From Primulina eburnea (lineage: Eukaryota; Streptophyta; Magnoliopsida; Lamiales; Gesneriaceae), in assembly GCF_022965805.1 (NCBI RefSeq), contig NC_133117.1, positions 7,526,183-7,590,182 on the forward strand: a stretch of DNA of 64,000 nucleotides, written 5' to 3'. Under the pieces are notes generated by a model. The model saw only the letters and a list, made by a program, of their open reading frames with translations. It was not told the DNA's origin and did not search any database. Shown here one piece after another: positions 34,090-45,994 of this stretch. Made by a program: the position numbers and the translations under genes. Positions within the stretch are counted from its first letter, which is position 1. Every line of letters starts with the position of its first letter.

Positions 34090-35530
34090 TTCGAAAATGA
34101 GAAAACTTAGTCTCACCCAGTGGTTTGGTGAAGATATCAGCTGCTTGCTGCTCAGTTGAGACGTATTCCAGTCTGATGTTCTTCTTCAAGGCATGATCTC
34201 TGATGAAGTGATGCCTGACATCCATATGCTTGGTCCTGGAGTGAAGAACTGGATTGTAGGTGATAGCAATCGTACTTGTATTATCACAGAATATGGGCGA
34301 TTCTTTAGCATCAATTCCATAATCTCTCAGTTGTTGCTGAATCCAGAGCAGTTGAGCACAGCAGCTTCCGGCAGCAAGATATTCTGCTTCAGTTGTGGAA
34401 GTTGCTATGGATGTTTGCTTCTTGCTGAACCAGGAGATCAGTCTGTTCCCTAGAAACTGACATGATCCACTATTACTTTTACGATCGAGCTTACATCCTG
34501 CATAATCTGTATCTGAATATCCAACTAAATTGAAAGATGAATCTTACCATAACCCAACATTTTGTGTTCCCTTAAGATATTTCAAAATACGCTTGGCAGC
34601 TGCAAAGTGTGATTGCATAGGATTTGCTTGAAATCTAGCACACATACATACAACAAATACAATATCAGGACGACTAGCAGTTAGATACAATAATGAACCT
34701 ATTAAACCTCTGTAAAATGTCGTCTCAACTGATATTCTCCCTTGATCAGTATCCAGTTTTACTGATGAGTTCATGGGAGTACTTGCAGCTGAACACGATT
34801 CCATGCCAAACTTCTTCAGTAATTCCTTCGTGTATTTAGTTTGACTAATGAAAGTGCCCAACTCCAGTTGCTTCACTTGTAATCCAAGAAAGAATGTCAG
34901 TTCACCCATCATGCTCATTTAAAATTTCTCCTGCATTAACTTAGCAAACTTCTCGCATAATTTGGGGTTAGTTGACCCAAAAATAATTTCATCAACATAA
35001 ATTTGAACGAGTAGAATATGATCATTCTTGGAGAATTTGAACAATGTCTTATCAACTGATCCAACAGAAAAATCATGATCAGTTAGAAATTTTGAAAGGG
35101 TTTCATACCAAGCTCTTGGAGCTTGCTTAAGACCATATAAGGCTTTGTTCAAATGATAGACATGATCAGGAAAGTGATGATTGATAAAACCTGGAAGTTG
35201 TTCAATGTAGACTTCTTACTGCAACTGGCCATTCAGAAATGCACTCTTTACATCAATTTGATAGACTTTGAAGTTTTTGAATGAAGCATAGGCAAGGAAT
35301 ATTCTGATTGCTTCCAGTCTTGCAACTGGTGCATATGTCTCATCGTAATCAATTCCTTCTTCTTGCCTATATCCTTGTGCTACTAGCCTTGCTTTGTTGC
35401 GCACAACTGAACCATCTTCGTTCAGTTTGTTCCTGTATACCCATTTTGTACCTATAACAGTTTTTGAAATTGGTCTTGGAACTAAGTTCCAGACATTGTT
35501 ATGGATAAACTGATTTAGCTCCTCTTGCAT
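34090..35530 (-). pseudogene. Reverse transcriptase and RNase H of Sirevirus C
   Basis: The 35530-35216 frame has [24 protein letters not shown] and DVKSAFLNG, the copia reverse transcriptase start. The 35152-34919 frame has KALYGLKQAPRAWY and then IYVDEIIFGS, where the second catalytic aspartate of YVDD is replaced by glutamate (codon GAA at 34988-34990). The 34918-34544 frame has GELTFFLGLQVKQ and LIGSLLYLTASRPDI. RNase H follows (about 34540-34090) with WFSKKQTSIATSTTEAEY and DIFTKP. Stops occur at 35216 and 34919. The catalytic change and the stops indicate an inactive copy. Confidence 0.9.
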
Positions 35531-35539
35531 TGCATTTAT

Positions 35540-35857
35540 CTAGTTTGGATCAGCAAGAGCTTCATTAGTCTTCTTGGGTTCTAGTTGTGATACGAAAGCT
35601 GAATGAATGAATAGATTGAGAATCCGATTTCTTGTTCTTACTGGATCAGATGGATTACCTATTACCAACTCTGGAGGATGTGATTTCTTCCATCTGAGTT
35701 CAGCATTTATTGCTTCTAAATCAGCAACTGCTTCTGTGGGCAACTGAATGTTTTCAGTTTCAGCTGGAGCAGTTTCAGTTGGTAACTGAATGTCATTTGG
35801 TTGCTCTATCAACTGATCGATAGGAACAGCTTCTGGTTCAGCTGGTTGATCTAACAC
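35540..35857 (-). pseudogene. Integrase-polymerase linker of Sirevirus C
   Basis: The frame is rich in P, E, A and T (for example QLPTEAVADLEAIN) and ends with KSHPPELVIGNPSDPVRTR, the stretch that in Sireviruses leads into reverse transcriptase. No catalytic residues are expected here. Confidence 0.7.
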
Positions 35858-35911
35858 TTCTGGTTCAGGTGTTTGGAGGGTACTTTGATTAATATGATGT
35901 CTTCTTCTTCA

Positions 35912-36946
35912 TCATTCATCATCATCATCCAAGCTTATATCTGTAAATCTATCAGCTAGCTCAACTTGATCAGTCGGCTTATCAGTTAGTACAGTTTCAT
36001 AAAAAACAACATGGATAGATTCCTCAACATTTAAAGTATTTTTGTTGAAGATTCTATAAGCCTTACTCACTGAAGAATAACCAAGAAATATTCCTTCTGC
36101 AGATTTAGCATCAAAAGCTTTTAAATGAGTTTTATCATTGACAAGTATAAAACATCTACAGCCGAATATTTTAAAATATGAAACCACACTTTTTCTTCCA
36201 TGCCAGATCTCATAAGGTGTTTTCATATGATTCTTATTAATCATTTATCTGTTTTGAGTGTAACACGCAGTGTTCACTGCCTCTGCGCCAAACCTTTGAG
36301 AGATACTAGACTCAGCAAGCATTGTTCTAGCAGCCTCTTTGAGGGTCCGATTTCTCCTTTCAGCTACACCATTTTGCTGAGGAGTTATAGCTGCTGAGAG
36401 CTCATGCTTGATTCTGGCATTCTCTAAATAATTTGAAAGAATTTGATTGATAAATTCAGTTCCTCGATCGGATCTGATTCTGTCAATTCCAACTGATTTT
36501 TCATTTAATAATCTTTTGAAAAGCTTAATCAGTTGAGCAGCAGTTTGGTCTTTGGACTTGAGAAATATAACCCAAGTGAATCTTGAAAAATAATCTACAA
36601 CCATCAAGGTGTATTTCATTCCCCCTAAGCTCATGACTGGTATTGGACCAAATAGATCCATATGTAACAGCTCTAAGCATCGGGAAGAAGATTTACGACC
36701 CTTGTTCTTAAAAGAAGATTTGATTTTTTTACCAAACTGACACGCTGAGCAAATTTTATTTTTGGTAAAATCCATTTTGGGCAATCCAGTAACAAGATCG
36801 TGGTTACTCAAATATGCAATAGATTTGAAATTCAGGTGGTTTAATCTCTTATGCCACAACCAGTTTTTAGAGGAATTTGAAGCAATAAAACAAACTGGTG
36901 CATAAGGTTGATCATTCCAACTGACTTTGTAAGGGTGTTTCCACAT
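35912..36946 (-). pseudogene. Integrase of Sirevirus C
   Basis: The frame 36946-36245 has the zinc finger H-H-C-C (WHKRLNHLNF ... CSACQFGK), the core acids in HMDLFGPIP, RSDRGTEFIN and the QQNGVAERRNRT motif with the catalytic glutamate. It breaks at a stop after ACYTQNR; 36244-35912 continues with KTPYEIWHGRKSVVSYFKIFG and the copia GKEW-like end EGIFLGYSSVSKAYRI. The enzyme would join element DNA to the host chromosome. Confidence 0.9.
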
Positions 36947-36966
36947 CTTTTGCCAGTTAGAATGAT

Positions 36967-37278
36967 CTATTCAGTTGAGTTTCTGACTGAACAAGAATAT
37001 TTGTCAAACTGAACTGAGAATCCATTATCGCATAATTGACTGATGCTGATCAGATTATACTTGAGATTCTCAACTAATAAAACGTCATTAATGATGAAGT
37101 TACCATGGATAAGCTTACCCTTACCCACAGTTTTACCTTTAGAATTATCTCCAAAACTGATGTTTGGTTCAGTGTACTTAATTAGTTGAGATAATAAGTC
37201 TGAATCTCCTGTCATGTGGCATGAACATCCACTATCCAAGTACCATGTAGATTCAATGCTTGTACCTGTTACCTGCAA
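36967..37278 (-). pseudogene. Aspartic protease of Sirevirus C
   Basis: The active site is WYLDSGCSCHMTGD, followed by VSFGDNSKG-like ISFGDNSKGKTVG and the NLISISQLCDNG end. The 103-residue segment matches the usual copia protease. It is separated from integrase by a stop or shift at about 36950. Confidence 0.88.
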
Positions 37279-37310
37279 TCACACACAAGATAAGATTCTG
37301 GTACCCTTTT

Positions 37311-39280
37311 CTACTTGGGTCCAAAGTTGATTAGTCCTATAGGAATCCAGACTTGGATCAGTCTAACTGACCGTCCAGTTGCTGTATTCCAGATGGTCTT
37401 TCCCGATCTGTGTGTGCTTGGTGTAAGGTGTGCAGAAGAAACAACATGTGATTTGCCCTTTTTCAACTGATTGTTCAGCCAGTATCTTTTCTGAACTGGC
37501 TTCTTGTTATAGTAATTTGAGTAGTCATTTGAGTAATTTTTGCTGAAAATTTTTGGTGGCTGACTTCGTGAGTCAGTCACAAATTTTGGGCTATAAACAA
37601 TACCACATCTTTTGCCCTTGTTCATACTTACAGTTGGCTGTTCAATCAGTTTACTTGGCTCAGCTTGTTCTTGTACCATAACTGATTTGACAAAGTGAAT
37701 GTATTTCTCTTTATCCATATTCAGTTTTGGTCGAGTATCTTTGGGAGACATTTCATCTTGGTTACTGAACCCTAAACCAGTTTTATCAGTAACTGATTTA
37801 TGCGAGTTCCGTATTTCAGTCAATGCAACAGATGATTTGTTCCAAGCCTGAATAAGCTCAGTTTGCTTTGAATTTTCAAGCATTAACTTTTGAATCATTA
37901 ACTGATCGTTGCTTCTTTCAGTATTGAGTTCAGCAGTCTCCTTTTTCAGACTCAACATGTCAACTGATTCATCAGTTGTAGTCTTATTGTCAATAGGATC
38001 ATTTTGCTTTGCTCTGGTCCTTTTCAAATAATAAGGCAAGCTTATGATACTCACTGACCATGTCATGCAATTTTGAAATAAGTTCTTCTCTCGTAAAATC
38101 AGTTGAGCTAAAGTCAAATACATGTTGACTGCTGGACTCCAGTTCTGTGTCACCAGCCATCAGACATTTCACTTCATCTTCATTGTCACTAGAACTGCAT
38201 GAAGTTTCTGGTTCTGACTCCTCGCTGTCAGTGTCTGCCCACTTTGATTTGCTCTCTTCAGTCAAGAGCACTTCATGCTTCTTCCTGGAGAATCTCTTAT
38301 CATCTTTGGATCTCTTTTTGTACTCATATGGTTTCTTTCTTCTTTCAGTTGAGCCTTGACTGTCTTTCTTTGGTTTGGTACAGTCAGCAATGAAGTGACC
38401 TGGTTTGCCACAGTTGTAGCAAGCGTTTGATTCTTCCTTGGAATTGCTTCTTTGATATTTATTTTGAAAGTTTCCTTGATTTTTCCTCATAAATCTTCCA
38501 AACTTTTTGATGAACAATGACATGGCATCATTGCTTAGTTGATCAGCAGCTTTTTCAACTGAACCAATTGGTTCTGTTCTAACAGCAGCTAAGGCAGTCG
38601 TGGCTGCTAGAGTAGAAGATTCTCCTTTCTCGAGTTTGCAGCTCAAACTCGTAGGCTTTCAAATCAGAAAATAGATCATGAAGCTCAACTTTGTTCAGAT
38701 CCTTGGATTCCCTCATTGCCATGGTCTTCACATCCAACTCCTTGGGAAGACCTTTGATTATCTTCAATGCAACTTCTTTGTTTGTGTACACTTTTCCAAG
38801 TGCATTTAATTCATTGATGATGCAGCTGATTCTTTCATCATAATCATGCATCGTTTCGCCAACTCTCATTTTGATATTGTCAAACTTCCGAACAACAACA
38901 GAAAGTTTGTTTTCTTTGGTTTGTTCGTTCCCTTCGCAAAGCTGGATCGGCTTCTCCCAAATCTCTTTGGCTGTCTTGCACATTTTGATTTTGCTGAAAG
39001 TTACTTTATCCAACGTCTTGTATAGTATGTCCTTTGCCACATTATCCAGGTTGGCTTTTCTTTTATCCTCTGTGGTCCATTCTTCTCTGGGATTTTCTAT
39101 ACGATGAGGTGCCCCATCAGTAATGGCAACAGCTGTGTTGGCTTTCAAAATCTTCATGGGTCTGTCAGTTATAACGTACCACATATCATCATCTTGTGTA
39201 GCTAGGTGAGCCTGCATCCTGATCTTCCAATCATCGAAGTCTTATCTAGAGAACATAGGAATCTTATTGAATGAAGACAT
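37311..39280 (-). pseudogene. Gag of Sirevirus C
   Basis: The start is an ATG at 39280 (MSSFNKIPMFS, then a stop after two more codons). The 39217-38579 frame holds the copia gag region (LDKVTFSKIKMCKTAKEIWE, DYDERISCIINELNALG, LTxKIIKGLPKELD). After a shift the 38646-37999 frame has the zinc knuckle CYNCGKPGHFIADC, a basic stretch and an acidic serine-rich stretch. A further frame, 38153-37311, carries a coiled coil and a long linker typical of Sirevirus gag. Two shifts and one early stop inactivate it. Confidence 0.85.
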
Positions 39281-39323
39281 AATGAAAAATTTGAGTATAG
39301 ATATTCTGAGACGAGATACGACT

Positions 39324-39335
39324 GCTCTGATACCA
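39324..39335 (-). promoter_or_regulatory. Primer-binding site of Sirevirus C (initiator tRNA-Met)
   Basis: TGGTATCAGAGC on the minus strand, two bases from the 5' LTR edge at 39338. Confidence 0.85.
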
Positions 39336-39337
39336 CT

Positions 39338-39542
39338 TGAAAGGATCAGTTAAACGAATAAAGAGTGTTTAGAAAAGGGGGGTTGAATAAACACTCCTCA
39401 AATTTAAATATTCTTCAACAATTTGAGTTCAATTTTGTTACAAACTGATTAGAGTATCTAACTGAAAAATAATGACTGAAGTAAAGATAACACAATTTGT
39501 TTCTGGATGTTCGGAGACTTGAATAACTCTTACGTCACCCTT
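39338..39542 (-). repeat. 5' LTR of Sirevirus C, inner part
   Basis: This part matches the left 280 bases of the LTR at 29060-30030, less a deletion of about 75 bases. The rest of the LTR is at 51463-52154. G2 sits between, and CCCTT (39538-39542 and 51458-51462) is duplicated at the junctions. Confidence 0.9.
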
Positions 39543-40984
39543 TGTTGTGAGTTTTGACTACCGCAAGTGTACGATGTCAAGTTTTAGTACTAGTTAGAGT
39601 ACAGATATCGATCCCACGAGGAGTGTGTATAAAAATGTATATCAGTGCTCGTAATTAAAATAGTCTCAACTTTATTTAGAAAAATCAAATAAAAGGTTGG
39701 TTTGTTTGAAACAATTAAAAAACGACTAAACAATAAATTAATTAAATCACCGAATTGAGAGATAATTATGAGAGAAGATATCTAGAGAAATGATTTCACA
39801 AAGTTACCACGATAATTATTCACAATTGAATTTATATTCCTGAATTCCAATCATTTAATGGCCAAGAACACTTAGATTGTTTTATTCCCCCTTTCCCAAG
39901 TGACAAATAACTGTATCTATCAACTTTGATTCAATTGTTCCTAATTAAAATCTAAGTTTCATAGATAAATGCAAACAATGTTCTTACTAAGCATCGCTAA
40001 AGTTATACGCCTTCCGAACGCTATAAACATTTAACGATGTGTTATAAAGATCTATAATTCTAGTCCCTCTCCCGATTTGTAGAATTAATCAAACAACAGA
40101 CAATTTATGGCCAGCAAATTGCAATGCAGTAAACACAGAGAACACAAGTAAACATAAAATGGAATTCAATCCTATAAAATAACCATGTCAAATCATCGTG
40201 TCCACAAAGCTACATCATTCTCTAGAATGGGATATTAGTTCATCACGAAATCGAAATACAAACGGCGCATACTCAAAGTTTTAGACATTGAAATATGAGA
40301 AAATAGAAATGCAAAAGCGAGATAACAAATCCGAAGTGTCGTCTCTGTCCACAGATTCGTCGCTCTTGGTTTTTGTAATCGATCTTCGCGTGCCGTGCCT
40401 TCGTCTCGCCTTCGCTCCGAGTCTTCCCTCTGTATTTTCATCCAAAACGGCGTGTCTCCCTTCTGACCTAGCGGCGCGCATTATATAATGATTTCTGGAA
40501 CGCAGTGTGCGCGGGTGCGCGTGATATCGTGCTGCTGTGCGCGCTACTGTGTTTGGCCGTGCATGTGCGCGCGCGGTTGCGCGTGATCTTGCGCGGGCGC
40601 GCGCGAGCTTCTGATCATACGCTTCTTCTGTGCGCGCGTGGGTACGCGTGATTTCGCGCGGTGGCGCGCGATGTTCTGCTCGGGTGCTTGTCTTTGCGCG
40701 CACGGCTGCACGCGATGTGGCGCGATGGCGCGCGCCTCACTGTTCTTGCACCTATTTACCTATGCGCGCGCGCCTGCGCGTGATGTCGCGCGGCCGGGCG
40801 CACACATCTGTCCGGTGGCATGCTCATAGTTGTGCGCTTCTTGGTCCACTTGGATTCGTGTTCGCTATTTTCCCCATTCCTGAAATGACAACTGAAACAA
40901 ACCAAAAACGCATAATTCTGTTCGAAACAAGCATAATTCCAAATGGATTCTAATATAATTTAAGTGCAAATCCTGCACTTATCA
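39543..40984 (-). repeat. 3' LTR of G2
   Basis: It matches 50146-51457 but is about 130 bases longer, because its GC-rich array (40499-40820) holds about five units compared with about three. TATATAA-like sequence is at 40481-40490. PPT (minus) GGGGGGTT lies at 40985-40995. Frames at 40281-40953 translate this array. Confidence 0.92.
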
Positions 40985-42672
40985 AACCCCCCAAACTTGA
41001 ACTTTTGCTAGTCCCGAGCAAAATAGAATAAAACCGGAAGTCAATTAGCAAATAATGAAACTCTTAACAGTCATGGATTCGCAAAAAGTGATATTTGCCT
41101 TAGACTTATCTATTTTAATGTAATTCATGATTTCCCAAGAGTCACGTGCGTGTGTAATATGTCAATGTTTATTTACCCGATCGAATGCTCAGATAGAGTA
41201 ATAATGCCCATTCGCCTTACAGAATCAAGAAATCCTCAGTTTAGTTCGACTCACACTTCATCAAAATACCAATTCACATTCATAGATCACATAGGACTTT
41301 ATTGGTGATTAATTGGCTCAATGAATATTCAACGGAATTATACCAAAGACGAGGTCACACAACGAGATGCTTGCAAGCAAGTGATTAAAGTTTATACTTG
41401 ATGACTATGTTTTTCAGGTATCATAGGCTTGACTTGAACAACTTTTCTCCACTAGTATATTGGATACATGTGACAAGGTTAATAGGTCTTGTAGGCTTGT
41501 AACGTTAGGCCACGGCTCACGGCTACAATAAAGGTATGGAAATCAAACTTTGAGAGAAATATTTGAACTTCATCAACTTCACTCATTTTCATTTTCTTTT
41601 CAACCACCACCCACTTTATTGTTTTCTTTTCATTCATATCCTCCATTTCCCGTATTTTCTTTCTTGCTCACCACTTTTGATTCATTCTTTTCATTGTTTT
41701 TCTTCTTCTTTTCTTTGCCAACTCCTTTTTGCGAACTTTAAATTTTTCTTTTTCTTTTCAAGGAGCATTTGAATCATTACAACACCACTGAATTTATTTC
41801 TCTCAAAATCAGGTAGGAAATTAAGTGTATAAGCTTCATTTGGTAGTTGCTGTGGGATATAGAATAGATACAAGTGGGGGCTAATTGTATGTCATTGACA
41901 TACGCCACTTGATTTTTAATAGGCTCAAAATGGGACACTAGGGATATCTCATGTTCATTTGGTAGACTCAAAGGCTCAACGGTTTCAAAGATCGCCTAAA
42001 TCATTCATATGTCACATATTATCCGTATTTCGCCTCGAAAGGTGTTCAAATAAGTTCTAGATTACCGTCAATCCATTAATCAACCCATACAAACCAGCCA
42101 CATGCAATTTTCAATCAAAATGATATACGAGGTATGTATAAAAGAAATTTTAAGCATCTCAATCACTTCGAGGCTCAAAGGGCTACAATTGACAATTAGA
42201 CAAAGAACACATGCCCAAAGATATTGTGAAAAATTGCCTAGATCATTTCTATGTCTGCAAAAGTGTCAATCAATGTCATGCAAGATTTACCAAGAATCGG
42301 ATCTCCATCGTCTATTTAGCATCACAGGCATGCAACTTGTCTCTGAGCAATGATAGTATCAACAAACACGACAGTGCAGAATAATTGTGACTCCTAAGTT
42401 ATCATGAACACATATAAACTTCAAGACCATAATTCAATTTTCATCATCGGCCACACATTTTACTTATCCATGACTCTACCTAACAAGTTCTAACATGCAA
42501 TAGAAAAATTCAAATTAACTAATACTACGCAATAAATAACTAATACTACGCAATAAATAAAAACTAACTAACAAAGCAATCAAAGAAATTGCACCCCCCC
42601 AAACTTAAAGTATGCATTGTCCTCAATGTATAGAAATGAAGAACATGACAACACATACCTCGCTACCAAGTG
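40985..42672 (-). other. 3' noncoding region of G2
   Basis: I see no gene in this interval. At 42593-42602 a second C-run is followed by AAACTTAAAG, paralleling CCCCCCAAACTTGAAC next to the LTR. The T/C-rich stretch 41560-41770 gives rise to the spurious frames 41550-41772. Confidence 0.6.
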
Positions 42673-43835
42673 TCAGAACTCGGGGCTCGAGTCATCGTTC
42701 GAAGCCTCATCATCATCATCATCCATGGGCTGCGGTGGTGATAGAACTGGTGGTGGGTACTGCGGTGGCCAGACTGGATGTGGTGGATAGGAAACATCCG
42801 CGGGTCCAGTAGGTGGGAAACGCTGGGCAAGAACTGATGTGAAGTCCATCATGAAAGACATGAAGACACCAGTAGTGTGTCGGTGTTAAGCTTGCTCTTG
42901 GCGTTCGACCCGCATATCCTGCTCCAGTCGGAAATGCGATCTCCCAAACTTGATCGAGGGACCGAGGGTGGTGGTGGCGGATTGCGTGCTCTGGCCCTCT
43001 GGTTGTACTCTGCCCTGGCCTCTTGTCGTTCAATTTCGTATCCAAAGCGTGAACGATCTACTTCAAATACTGTGATTGGGCCCTTGGCTTTCAAAACATG
43101 TTCATCGGCGCCCCATTGCACACCGGCATGAAGACATAAGGCGGTGATAGTATGTACACAAGGGAGGCTGACGGTCATGAGTCACGTGCCAGCACGCATG
43201 ATATAGCTGTGAATTAGCTTCCCAAGATCGACGGTTCTCCCAGTCATGATGGCGTAAATCAACACAACTTTGTCTTTTGTAATTTCAGTCTGATGGGAGG
43301 AGGGCATGATCCGTGAGAGAATAAAAAATGCACAACGGCGTGGGTCACGACGTAGATCATATTTCTTCAGCGTAACCGGGGAGCCCTGATTCAATCGCCA
43401 CTCTGCACCCTCGATACACAAGGTCCTGATAATCTGATCGTAGTTTACATCCCCAGTGATAAACTCTGTGTACCCGTCATTTTCAAACTCCGGCAGATTG
43501 TATATTGCATTAATGGTGGCCGAATCAAAATAGACGAGTTGCCCTCGCACCAAAACTCCGTATTCCTCATGCTTGATTCTCAAATTCGCATAAAATTCAC
43601 GGACTACGGATATGACGGCGTCTGGCGGAGATTGTGCTATATCTACCCATCCTCGTCGCACAACTTCCTCAATTATATTACAATCAAGGTGGCTCATATC
43701 TAGCCCTCTTTCAGGAATGATAGATCGAGACATGGTGCTCTCATATACCCGAAAGGCTTCCTCGTTCCAAAATTTGTTAGCATCGTAGGAACGAGACAAG
43801 GAAGCCCCATCCTTTGACCTTTTTCTTGGCGGCAT
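42673..43835 (-). pseudogene. Extra ORF of G2 (plant transposon-associated protein)
   Basis: A start at 43835 gives MPPRKRSKDGASLSRSYD, then KFWNEEAFRVYESTM, a central VVREFYANL, GQLVYFDSATINAIYNLP and further helices. One TGA at 43182-43184 interrupts the frame, which goes on to 42849; a last P- and D-rich part to 42673 is in another frame. This resembles the protein encoded after integrase in Athila elements, annotated as a putative plant transposon protein. I see no membrane anchor in this part, so an envelope function is unproven. The upstream frame at 43976-44590 only translates the palindrome array. Confidence 0.75.
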
Positions 43836-44289
43836 AATTTTCAATTTGTATCCACTCCAATAATTAACAAATATAGAGCACAAACCCACCAACAAATGCT
43901 TAAAATCTGAAAAGTATCCCAAACAATAACACGTGAAAGAAACGGTACCCTTGATTGTAGATAAGTGAATAGGATTTACTGTAGATGACACTCGGCGGCA
44001 AGAGAAAGTGGCGGCGGCGTGGCTGAGCGGCGGCGGCTGGGCGGAGGAGCGGCGGCTGCTGTGGAAGGCGGCGGTGATTTGATGATGGAGATGAGTTGTG
44101 TGAGAGAGGGAGTTGGCTTGAAGGGGTTTATGGAGTGATTTTGGTGATGGAGATTTGTGGGTTGAGTGAAATTGGGGATGATTTGTGTAGGGGATGAAGC
44201 TTTTGGAGAGGAGAATTGAGGGAGGCGGTTATGGTGGTGTAAGAGATGAGTGTTGTGAGCGAACAAAAAAATCGGTAGATAGGGTTTTA

Positions 44290-44590
44290 AAAAAAAATCT
44301 GGTACACTGCGCTGTCGCGCGAGAAGTGGCGCGGCCGCGCGCGCGCTTCTATTTTTGCTTGAAGTTTTATGCCGCGCGGGTGCGCGTGAAGTGGCGCTGC
44401 CGCGCGCGCGCCACTGTATTCTGGAAATAAATGAGCTCGCGCGGTGGCGCGAGATGTGGCGCGGCCACGCGCGCCAATAATTGAGTGCACGCCATCGCGC
44501 GTAATATGGCGTAGCCGCGTGCTCGTCTCGGGTTTCCTTCGTTAATGATATGCGCGCGGTCGCGCGAGAGTTGGCGCTTGGGGCACGCAT
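44290..44590. repeat. GC-rich palindrome array between integrase and the extra ORF of G2
   Basis: About five units of the form TCGCGCGAGAAGTGGCGCGG followed by CCGCGCGCGC are spaced at about 65 bases. The LTRs carry the same type of unit. Strong stems are possible in each. Confidence 0.85.
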
Positions 44591-44792
44591 GCATCTGTAT
44601 TTTTTTATTATTATTTAAATAACCTGCAAAAATAAAACGATTCAAATTAATACTTAAATATAGAAAATTAAAAATATTAACTAAGAAATTGAGTTAAAAT
44701 AATAAAGTAGAACAAATGCGAAATTAAATAAATGCGGGTTGCCTCTCACACAGCGCTTGGTTTAACGTCATTAGCTCGACTACCAGTTTTGC

Positions 44793-45773
44793 TCAATTGG
44801 GTTCACTCAGACTGAAATTGTCAATATTCCTCACTTCAGTTCCATAGTATGCTTTAACCCGCTGTCCATTGACCTTGAAAGTTCGTCCATCACTGCACTT
44901 CAACTCGATAGCCCCATGAGGATATACTGTTTCCACTACAAATGGCCCTGACCAACGTGATTTCAGTTTACCAGGAAACAATTTCAGACGAGAGTTGAAT
45001 AGAAGTACTTGTTGTCCTGGTTTGAGCTCCCTTCGGACAATGATTTTGTCATGCCACTTCTTAGTTTGCTCCTTGTAGATTTTACCGAAATCCATCTCAC
45101 TTAACTGCAGTTTTCTGACATCGCCAGAAGCTTTCAGGTCGAAGTTCAACTTTTTAACTGCCCAAAATGCTCGGTGCTCCAGTTCTAGTGGCAAGTGGCA
45201 TGCTTTCCCAAAAACTAACCTATAGGGAGACATCCCAATAAGCGTCTTGAATGCGGTCCGATAAGCCCATAACGCATCATCCAACTTCATAGCCCAATCC
45301 CTCCGATTGGTGTTGACAGTATTTTCCAGAATTTGCTTAATTTCCCGGTTGGATACTTCAGCTTGGCCATTCGATTGAGGGTGATATACTAGTGCCACTT
45401 TGTGCTTCACACTGTATTTAGCCAAAAGTGAGTTGAAAATTCTATTGCAAAAATGCGTACCTTCATCACTTATGATGGCTCTCGGTGTTCCAAATCTGGT
45501 GAAGATGTTCTTATGCACAAATTTCGCTACAACATGAGAGTCATTAGTACTGGTGGCGATTGCTTCCACCCATTTCGACACATAATCAACAGCTAACAGA
45601 ATATAAGAATTACCAAAAGATGGGGGAAAGGGTCCCATGAAATCTATGCCCCAAACATCAAAAAGTTCCACCTCCAAAACATTTGTCAGTGGTAATTCGT
45701 GACGCCTAGAGATGTTTCCTAGCCTTTGGCATCTATCACATGATTTTACTAAGGTATAACTATCCTTAAACAA
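44793..45773 (-). CDS. Integrase of G2
   Basis: The 326-residue frame has the end of the zinc finger (CDRCQRLGN), the core acids in [19 protein letters not shown] and [10 protein letters not shown] (D, D, E), the module [20 protein letters not shown] and a C-terminal chromodomain-free tail ending in [17 protein letters not shown]. The frame is intact through the catalytic core; its N-terminal HH part is in a broken stretch up to 45990. It would insert element DNA into the genome. Confidence 0.9.
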   Translation of the reverse strand: MFKDSYTLVKSCDRCQRLGNISRRHELPLTNVLEVELFDVWGIDFMGPFPPSFGNSYILLAVDYVSKWVEAIATSTNDSHVVAKFVHKNIFTRFGTPRAIISDEGTHFCNRIFNSLLAKYSVKHKVALVYHPQSNGQAEVSNREIKQILENTVNTNRRDWAMKLDDALWAYRTAFKTLIGMSPYRLVFGKACHLPLELEHRAFWAVKKLNFDLKASGDVRKLQLSEMDFGKIYKEQTKKWHDKIIVRRELKPGQQVLLFNSRLKLFPGKLKSRWSGPFVVETVYPHGAIELKCSDGRTFKVNGQRVKAYYGTEVRNIDNFSLSEPN

Positions 45774-45994
45774 ACTAGGCTAGTAAAAACCAGATTGTAA
45801 TACCTTAGCTGCTGTTCGTGATGCTCCAAAATGTCCACCATATGGTGAAGAATGACATTTCTCCAAAATTTGTTGGGCTTCGAGACCCTCCACGCATCTC
45901 CTAATCACTTGGTCAGCACACCTCTTATACACAAATGGGTCATCCCAATAATAAAACTTGATATCATGGACAAACTTCTTCTTTTGATGATAGC

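Noticed and set aside
40281..40703. Minus-strand 140-residue frame, with a twin at 50838-51278
   Set aside because: Both are the same part of the two LTRs of G2.
43976..44590. 204-residue frame rich in Arg, Ala and Pro
   Set aside because: It translates the GC-rich palindrome array; neighbouring frames are equally open for the same reason and no domain is present.
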